A stretch of 41,523 bases of DNA, taken from positions 1 to 41,523 of the forward strand of contig NZ_CALUYL010000027.1 of the NCBI RefSeq assembly GCF_944324995.1. The letters are read 5' to 3'. Shown here in pieces: positions 36,780 to 41,523 of this stretch. How positions within the stretch are numbered: the first letter of the stretch is position 1; every line of letters starts with the position of its first letter. Source of the DNA: an uncultured Mailhella sp. GTDB lineage: Bacteria > Desulfobacterota > Desulfovibrionia > Desulfovibrionales > Desulfovibrionaceae. The notes beneath the pieces are model-generated. The model was not told where the DNA came from. It made no database searches and worked only from the letters and a program-made list of their open reading frames with translations. The position numbers and the translations under genes were made by a program.

Positions 36780-38531
36780 ATGTTGAAACTTTCCCGGATC
36801 ATCGCAATGGGAACCGTTCTGCTTCTTGGGGCTTTTTCGGCTCAGGCCATGGAAAAGCCGCAGGAGTGGGAACTCGTCAATCCTTCCGGCGTCATCAAGC
36901 AGGCCCAGGTGGAACCCGCCAAGCGCATTACCGCGCTTGAAGGAAAAACCATTGCTCTGCGCTGGAACGGCAAGAACAACGGCAACGTCGTGCTTGACCA
37001 CCTGGCTGAGCTCATAAACAAGCGCTATCCTTCCGCCAAGGTCGTTAAAACGTACACCGACAAAAGTCTCAACACCATCTCCGGTACTCCGGCCAACTCC
37101 GAGCGCATTGCCAAGGCCGTGGCAGCAGTAAAGCCTGACCTCGTCATTGCATCCCAGGGCGACTGAGGCAGCTGTACCTCATGGCTGGTAGTTGACCAGT
37201 GCAATCTTGAAAAGCTCGGTATCCCCACAGTGACCATCATGACCCCCGATTTCGTTTCTCTTGCCAGGGGCACGCAGAAAAGTCAGGGGCTCACGGATCT
37301 GTGTCTTGTTTCCGTTCCTCATCCCATCGGCATGATTTCCAAGGAAGAAGTTTATGCCAAAATAGACAAGGCCTTCGACGACATCGTCAAGGCGGCTACG
37401 CAGTGGAGTCCGTCGGCGGACAATGCGCCAGTACAGGCGGCTCCCTATCCTGCCAAGCACTTTAAGTTCACCGGCACCTACGCCGATGTGAACAATGTTT
37501 TCGTCAAGCGCAAGTGGTCGCTTGGACTTCCCATAGTGCCGCCCACTCCCGAAAGAGTGGCCGACATGCTGAAGGCCACCAAGCGCGACCCCGCCGAAGT
37601 GCTCTGGATCGTTCCGCCGCGCAACGGCATGCTTACCGTGGAACTTGTGGCCACGCTCGGCGTTATGGCCGGGGCTAGGCCCGAACATATGCCGCTGCTG
37701 CTGGCCACGGCCGAGGCCATGGCTGATCCCAACTCCTCGTGGCGCGGAACTTCCACCACCACGGCCCCCACGGTGCCCGTGCTGTTCATTAGCGGTCCTG
37801 TTGTGGAACAGCTGAAGCTGAACTACGGAACGGGAACCAGCGGTCCTCTCAATGAGGTCACCAACGCACTCGGTTACTTCATCAATCTGGTGGGCGACGT
37901 CGTGGGCGGCTCTGTGGCTCCGTCGCTCGATAAGAGCGCACACGGTTCTTCCGGTGACTTTGTGGCCGAAATTTATGTGGAAAACGCCAAGGCCAACCCC
38001 TGGAAGAAGACCTTTGCCGAGGAAGAGGGCGCAAAGCCCGGCGAAAGCGTGGTGTCTCTGTTCACCTGCTATCCCGGCAATGGCAACATCGATCACAACA
38101 ACCTTACGGGCGCGGGTCTGCTGAATACCTTTGCTCTGGGCGCGCTGGCCTCGCCGGTCGGCATAGGAAGCTGCTTTGCCGATTACGACAAGCCGTACAT
38201 TCCCGCCAACAGCATTGTCATGGACATGCTGGTGCTTTGCCCCGAACATGCCGCCACCATAGCCAAGGATTTCCCCACCATGGAAGGCGTGCAGAAGTAT
38301 TTGCAGCAGGCTGCCGTCATGCCGTTCAAGTTCTATGCTCCCGAACGTTGCGTGCCTCCGGAGGACATGCAGGTTACGCCCGACACCATGCTTCCGCGTT
38401 TCGTCAATCCCAAGTCCTTCCGGATATTCGTCTCCGGCGGACCTGGCAAGCAGTCGTGGATATGGGCTCCCTTTACGCAGGTACTGCGCCCTGTGACCAA
38501 GGTCATTCATGAGCTTCCCAGCGCGAAATAA
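36780..38531 (+). CDS. UGSC-family selenoprotein, exported, with C-terminal fused domain
   Basis: One gene of 584 codons read through an in-frame TGA at 37164-37166 (selenocysteine 129). A Sec signal peptide (MLKLSRIIAMGTVLLLGAFSAQA) opens it; AGGAG precedes the ATG. Residues 45-215 form the UGSC domain: LEGKTIALRWNGKNNGNVVLDHLAEL, then LVIASQGD-Sec-GSCTSW, then IPTVTIMTPDF and SVPHPIG. Sec129 and Cys132 make a U-x-x-C redox pair. Residues from about 245 to 583 (GLPIVPPTPERV onward) are a second domain that also exists alone as the gene at 39655. Frame, codon use and homology continue on both sides of the TGA, so a nonsense mutation is unlikely. The reaction is unknown. It follows the two-component genes and precedes an exported amidohydrolase. 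Confidence 0.88.
37164..37199 (+). promoter_or_regulatory. Selenocysteine codon and candidate bacterial SECIS
   Basis: Directly after the TGA codon the mRNA can form CTGGT (37185-37189)/ACCAG (37195-37199), a short stem with the five-base loop AGTTG, about 18 bases downstream of the codon. TGAGG at the codon itself can also pair with CCTCA (37178-37182). Position, size and a G/U-containing apical loop suit a SelB-binding element, though bacterial SECIS sequences vary and no fold was computed. Confidence 0.55.
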
Positions 38532-38542
38532 ATGACGACTTC

Positions 38543-38576
38543 GAAGAGCGGGCTCCTTGACCGGGGCTCGCTCTTC
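38543..38576 (+). terminator. Hairpin between the selenoprotein and amidohydrolase genes
   Basis: GAAGAGCGGGCTCC (38543-38556) pairs along its whole length, with two G-T pairs, with GGGGCTCGCTCTTC (38563-38576). Only a weak T-stretch follows (CTGATTTT). It may be a partial terminator or an mRNA processing/stability element setting different levels within the operon. Confidence 0.5.
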
Positions 38577-38617
38577 CTGATTTTGGACTTCTTCATGCGC
38601 CAGACAAAGGAGACGTT

Positions 38618-39589
38618 ATGACTTCTTCTCGCAGAGAATTTTTGAAGAGCGCCGCCGTGATAGGCGCCGCCGCCGTTACCACCGCCCCTTTGTTCGCCGA
38701 CAGTGCCTCCGCCGCCACTCCTCCCGTGGACAAGGATTTGGAAGGCGTTATTGAAATGCACGTTCATGCCGATCCCGATGTGCGCGCACGCTGCATTGAT
38801 CAGCTTACCCTTACGCAGCAGTGCCGCCGCAACGGATACCGTGCCATCATGTACAAGTGCCACGACTTCTGCACGGCGGACAACGCCTATCTTCTTCGTT
38901 CCATGGTTCCCGGCATAGAAGTGTTCGGCGGCATTGTGCTCAACCTCAACTACGGCCCCAGGGTAAACGTGCAGGCCGCCAGAATGGCGACGCAGATTAC
39001 GGGTCACTACTGCCGCTGCATCTGGATGCCTACCTATCAGTCCGCCTATGACATGAAAAAGGCGGGGAAAACCGGCGTTCCTGTTCTTGATGAGTCGGGC
39101 AAGGTACTGCCCGAGGTCGTCAAGGTCATGGAGCTGTGCCGCGATGAGAACATCATTTTTGCTACCGGTCACTCCTCGCCGGAGGAGAGCGTCGTTCTTT
39201 CGGTCAAGGCCAGGGAAGTCGGAGTGAAGAAGTTCGTGGTGACTCACTCCACGCAGGCACCATGGTTCCTTTCCCTCGATCAGGCCAAAAAGTGCCTGGA
39301 AAACGGCGCTTATTTGGAACACTGCGTACTTCCGTATTACAAGGGGCCTCATTCTCTTCTTCCCAAGTATTTCGAGGCGCGTCAGACTACCATGAAGGAT
39401 TTTGCCGAATACATTGCCCTTGATCCTTCTCATCAGTTTCTGGCCACGGACTGCGGCATGTCCAAGATGCCCGGACCTGTGGACGCCATGCGCGACTTTA
39501 TCCGCGGCCTGCGTGGAGCAGGGGTGTCTGAAAAGGATATCGACACGGTAAGCCGCAAGGTTGCGGCAGGTCTGCTGGGTCTGGATTAG
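38618..39589 (+). CDS. Tat-exported amidohydrolase-like protein (DUF6282 type)
   Basis: A 323-residue protein with a twin-arginine signal (TSSRREFLKSAAVIGAAAV, cut near ASA). The mature part begins with a metal-dependent hydrolase signature, IEMHVHADPD (His48, His50, Asp52), and has further possible ligands in ATGHSSPEE, VVTHST and LATDCGMS, in the order expected of a TIM-barrel amidohydrolase. I place it in the DUF6282 group from memory; the substrate is unknown. AAAGGAG precedes the start. It lies 86 bases after the selenoprotein gene and 65 before its partial paralogue, so the three probably act on one periplasmic compound. Confidence 0.8.
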   Translation: MTSSRREFLKSAAVIGAAAVTTAPLFADSASAATPPVDKDLEGVIEMHVHADPDVRARCIDQLTLTQQCRRNGYRAIMYKCHDFCTADNAYLLRSMVPGIEVFGGIVLNLNYGPRVNVQAARMATQITGHYCRCIWMPTYQSAYDMKKAGKTGVPVLDESGKVLPEVVKVMELCRDENIIFATGHSSPEESVVLSVKAREVGVKKFVVTHSTQAPWFLSLDQAKKCLENGAYLEHCVLPYYKGPHSLLPKYFEARQTTMKDFAEYIALDPSHQFLATDCGMSKMPGPVDAMRDFIRGLRGAGVSEKDIDTVSRKVAAGLLGLD

Positions 39590-39654
39590 CTGTTCTGCGT
39601 CGGATTCTGAAACAGGCGGAATCTGCCGCGCCATTGCTTTGCGAGAGGGGGCTG

Positions 39655-40866
39655 ATGCGCGCATTTTTTGCCATGTTGCTGGCGGCCTTTCTGCTGTGTC
39701 CTTCTTTGTCCTACGGGCTTGTGGTGTGTAATCCGGCCGGACAGACGGAGGACGGTCTGTATGTCGATGCCTATCTTGAGCAGACGAGCGGCGGAAAGAC
39801 GGACTTTCCGCGTGCCGAGCGAGAGGAAATATGCGCAGAAGGGGATGAGCTTGCGGCCTTCAACGAGCTGTTTCTGTCCCGCGGCTGGGGCGACGGACTT
39901 CCTTTGATCCCGCCCACACCCGAACGCGTGGCGGCCATGGTGGAGGGGTATGATCTGCCCGGCGACTTTGCCATGGCCACGCTGGCTCCCATGGAGGGAG
40001 TGGCCACGGTGGAAAAAATCGCGGTCAACGCCGTCATGGCAGGGTGCGAACCCAGACACATGCCGCTTCTTGTGGCGGCCGTGGAGGCGGTCAGTCGGCC
40101 GGAATTCGACTTGCGCGGCATGGCAACAACTACCAATCCCGACGCGGTGCTCATGATCGTGAGCGGCCCCATCGTCAAGCAGATGGGACTCAATGCCGGA
40201 AGCGGTGCTTTCGGACGCGGAAACCGTGCCAATGCCTGCATCAGCCGTGCGCTTCATCTCATCATTCAGAATGTGGGCGGAAGTCGGCCCGGCATTACCG
40301 ACATGTCCACGCTCGGACAGCCCGGGGAGTTCGTCATGTTTCTGGCCGAAAACATCGAGGCGAGTCCCTGGCCTTCCTGGCATACGGAGTTCGGCTTTTT
40401 GCCGGAACGCAACGTGGTGACCGTGGCGGCCGTGGAGGGATATTCCGGCATCATGGGCATAGGATACAGCAGGCTGGAATATCTTGAGCTCATTGCCCAG
40501 TGGCTTCGCGGGCATGACAGGCCGTACAGAAGTGCCGTCATTCTCGTTGTTGCTCAGGATACCGCAAAAATGCTGGCCCGGGAGGGCTGGACGCGCGAAA
40601 GCATCCGTGCTCATCTTCGGGAACGCGCCAGGGTGCCCTTCGGCGACTGGATTCGGCAGTACCATGCCGCCAGGGAGGCCAGAAGGGGAGTGCCGGAAGA
40701 GGTGCTTTCCATAACGGACGAGCACGCCATGATTCCCAAGCCCTTCTTTGACGCCATGCCCATTATTGTGGCCGGAGGAACGGGCGAAAAAAGCATGATC
40801 ATGCCGTGCTGGGCCGCCGGGCGCATGGTGAGCGAGGAGGTGCGACTGCCCTGCGACTGGAAATGA
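39655..40866 (+). CDS. Exported paralogue of the selenoprotein's C-terminal domain
   Basis: A 403-residue protein with a Sec signal peptide (MRAFFAMLLAAFLLCPSLSYG). From about residue 75 it aligns by eye with the second half of the selenoprotein: GDGLPLIPPTPERVAAMV, AVNAVMAGCEPRHMPLLVAAVEAV, RGMATTTNPDAVLMIVSGPIVKQM and FVMFLAENIEASPWPSWHTEFGF each have a counterpart in the same order. It lacks the UGSC domain and any in-frame TGA. The function is unknown; the pair may be subunits of one complex. The ATG at 39655 has a GAGAGGGGG site. It is the third gene of the exported unit. Confidence 0.82.
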   Translation: MRAFFAMLLAAFLLCPSLSYGLVVCNPAGQTEDGLYVDAYLEQTSGGKTDFPRAEREEICAEGDELAAFNELFLSRGWGDGLPLIPPTPERVAAMVEGYDLPGDFAMATLAPMEGVATVEKIAVNAVMAGCEPRHMPLLVAAVEAVSRPEFDLRGMATTTNPDAVLMIVSGPIVKQMGLNAGSGAFGRGNRANACISRALHLIIQNVGGSRPGITDMSTLGQPGEFVMFLAENIEASPWPSWHTEFGFLPERNVVTVAAVEGYSGIMGIGYSRLEYLELIAQWLRGHDRPYRSAVILVVAQDTAKMLAREGWTRESIRAHLRERARVPFGDWIRQYHAAREARRGVPEEVLSITDEHAMIPKPFFDAMPIIVAGGTGEKSMIMPCWAAGRMVSEEVRLPCDWK

Positions 40867-40876
40867 AAGGCGCGAT

Positions 40877-40930
40877 TGTAAAGAACTCCATGACGAATCT
40901 TTACAAAACATGGAGTGTTTCCGGTATATT
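40877..40930 (+). promoter_or_regulatory. TGTAAAG-N15-CTTTACA repeat and promoter before the HhH gene
   Basis: TGTAAAG (40877-40883) and CTTTACA (40899-40905) repeat the arms seen at 36652, with a wider spacer. TTTACA (40900-40905) and TATATT (40925-40930) are possible promoter boxes with 19 bases between, an overlong spacing that suggests activation. A second inverted repeat, ACTCCATG (40885-40892)/CATGGAGT (40909-40916), is interleaved and could form a terminator-like hairpin for the upstream gene. Confidence 0.5.
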
Positions 40931-41006
40931 CAGAAGGAAAAACTCGTTATGGTAACTCGACAGGAAGGTAGTTTTTCCTGCCGCATGCTGTATAAGGAGA
41001 TATTGT

Positions 41007-41297
41007 ATGAAAATGCGTTTTTTGATGCTGGCCCTGGCGCTTATACTGTCCGCCGCTCCCCTGGCCTATGCCAAGTCCGACAATCCGTTTGAGCTCAACA
41101 ACGCCACGACGGAAGAGCTGATGAACCGTTGCTTCTTCTCGCAGGAAGATGCCGAACGCATTCTCGATCTGCGCGACTCTCTGGGCGGATTCCAGAGCTG
41201 GGACGACCTCAAGGAACTGAATCTTTCCGAAGCACAGCTCAGCATTCTGGCTTCCGAAGCGACGATTTCCGGCATTTCCACGGACTGCAATTGCTGA
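41007..41297 (+). CDS. Exported helix-hairpin-helix protein (ComEA-like fold)
   Basis: A 96-residue protein with a Sec signal peptide (MKMRFLMLALALILSAAPLAYA). The mature part is one helix-hairpin-helix unit pair of ComEA type: FELNNATTEELMNRCFFSQEDAERIL then LRDSLGGFQSWDDLKEL. It lacks the usual membrane anchor and ends in Cys-Asn-Cys, with one more cysteine in the fold. ComEA binds DNA in uptake, but exported HhH proteins of this size also occur elsewhere, so DNA binding is only possible. AAGGAG precedes the start. Its promoter shares the repeat found before the selenoprotein gene, which ties it to that regulon. Confidence 0.8.
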   Translation: MKMRFLMLALALILSAAPLAYAKSDNPFELNNATTEELMNRCFFSQEDAERILDLRDSLGGFQSWDDLKELNLSEAQLSILASEATISGISTDCNC

Positions 41298-41321
41298 CAG
41301 TCGGCATTGCGTCCATTCTTT

Positions 41322-41369
41322 GAAAAGCGGTCTGGCCTTCGCTGACGGTTCAGGCCGCTTTTCCTTTTT
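41322..41369 (+). terminator. Rho-independent terminator of the HhH gene
   Basis: GAAAAGCGGTCTG (41322-41334) pairs with CAGGCCGCTTTTC (41351-41363), with one G-T pair, followed by TTTTT (41365-41369). Confidence 0.8.
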
Positions 41370-41469
41370 CGGCAAATGGAGGCGATTTGTCTCATGTCGG
41401 AGCGTTTCGTTGAAGAGACGCCGCTTCGACTGTCTGTTTTTCCCTTCATGTTCAACAGGCAGGTTTATC

Positions 41470-41523
41470 ATGCCCGACAGGTATTCACGAAGAAATTTTC
41501 TTAAGCTGAGCGCGGCTCTGCTT
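41470..41523 (+). CDS. Start of a Tat-exported protein (partial)
   Basis: Eighteen codons run into the end of the window. They read as a twin-arginine signal peptide, with YSRRNFLKLSAALL matching the S-R-R-x-F-L-K consensus. CAGGCAGG lies upstream of the ATG. The mature protein is outside the window, so no function can be given. It continues the run of exported proteins after the two-component genes. Confidence 0.75.
   Translation, partial: MPDRYSRRNFLKLSAALL

Noticed and set aside
36780..37166. A truncated 128-residue gene or pseudogene ending at the TGA
   Set aside because: The same frame continues past the TGA with family sequence, and Sec-Gly-Ser-Cys is the known motif of the family, so recoding explains it better than decay.
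41007..41297. Naming the HhH protein comEA and inferring DNA uptake
   Set aside because: The fold fits, but the protein lacks a membrane anchor and no competence gene is near, so the name would overstate the evidence.

Overview
The window reads as part of a chromosome of a Gram-negative, high-GC bacterium, most likely a Desulfovibrionaceae-type sulfur or sulfite reducer (Desulfovibrio, Bilophila or Mailhella relatives). The reasons are complete Kdo synthesis genes, an autotransporter end, many twin-arginine substrates, DUF362 ferredoxin-like proteins, direct sulfhydrylation for methionine, nickel-pincer cofactor genes and selenocysteine use. This placement is inference from gene content; there is no rRNA or other marker gene. 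No tRNA, rRNA, CRISPR array, insertion sequence or phage gene was seen.

Layout. 1-5112 (+ strand): end of an outer-membrane autotransporter, a 1-kb gap, an MFS exporter, an unrecognised gene, and a small exported set (Tat-exported Pro-Arg-Gly repeat protein, small secreted protein, glycine-zipper lipoprotein). 5500-8727 (- strand): two DppB/DppC-type permeases without partners and an RdgC-like protein that seems split over two genes. 8906-12047: divergent PbrR/CadR-type regulator and Zn/Cd/Pb P-type ATPase with a textbook MerR-type promoter. 12453-16289: NifX-like protein, galU and a RocB-like M20 peptidase, whose end overlaps a convergent GT61 glycosyltransferase. 17628-20130: kdsA-kdsB-kdsD operon. 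20398-23014 (- strand): metA, predicted to use acetyl-CoA, and metY with a promoter, a 27-codon leader ORF and an intrinsic terminator in its 5' region. 23555-28828: cupin, MFS exporter and two exported alpha/beta hydrolases, with a divergent LysR regulator. 29089-33970: larB-larC-larE-DUF362/ferredoxin operon with a divergent Tat-exported DUF362 protein. 34408-41523: OmpR-type two-component system, then an exported cluster.

The most interesting item is at 36780-38531. A conventional gene call would give two broken ORFs there, but the in-frame TGA at 37164 is followed in the same frame by Gly-Ser-Cys and continuous homologous sequence. This is a UGSC-family selenoprotein with a Sec-type signal peptide, fused to a C-terminal domain that recurs alone two genes downstream (39655-40866), with a Tat-exported DUF6282-like amidohydrolase between them. 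A two-component system sits directly upstream, and a matching TGTAAAG/CTTTACA inverted repeat lies before the selenoprotein gene and before a small helix-hairpin-helix protein gene. The whole looks like a regulated periplasmic module of unknown substrate.

Other signals worth following are the metY leader, a 21-bp-spaced direct repeat found before the cupin and before larB, a LarC that ends at the LarC1 boundary, and the split RdgC.
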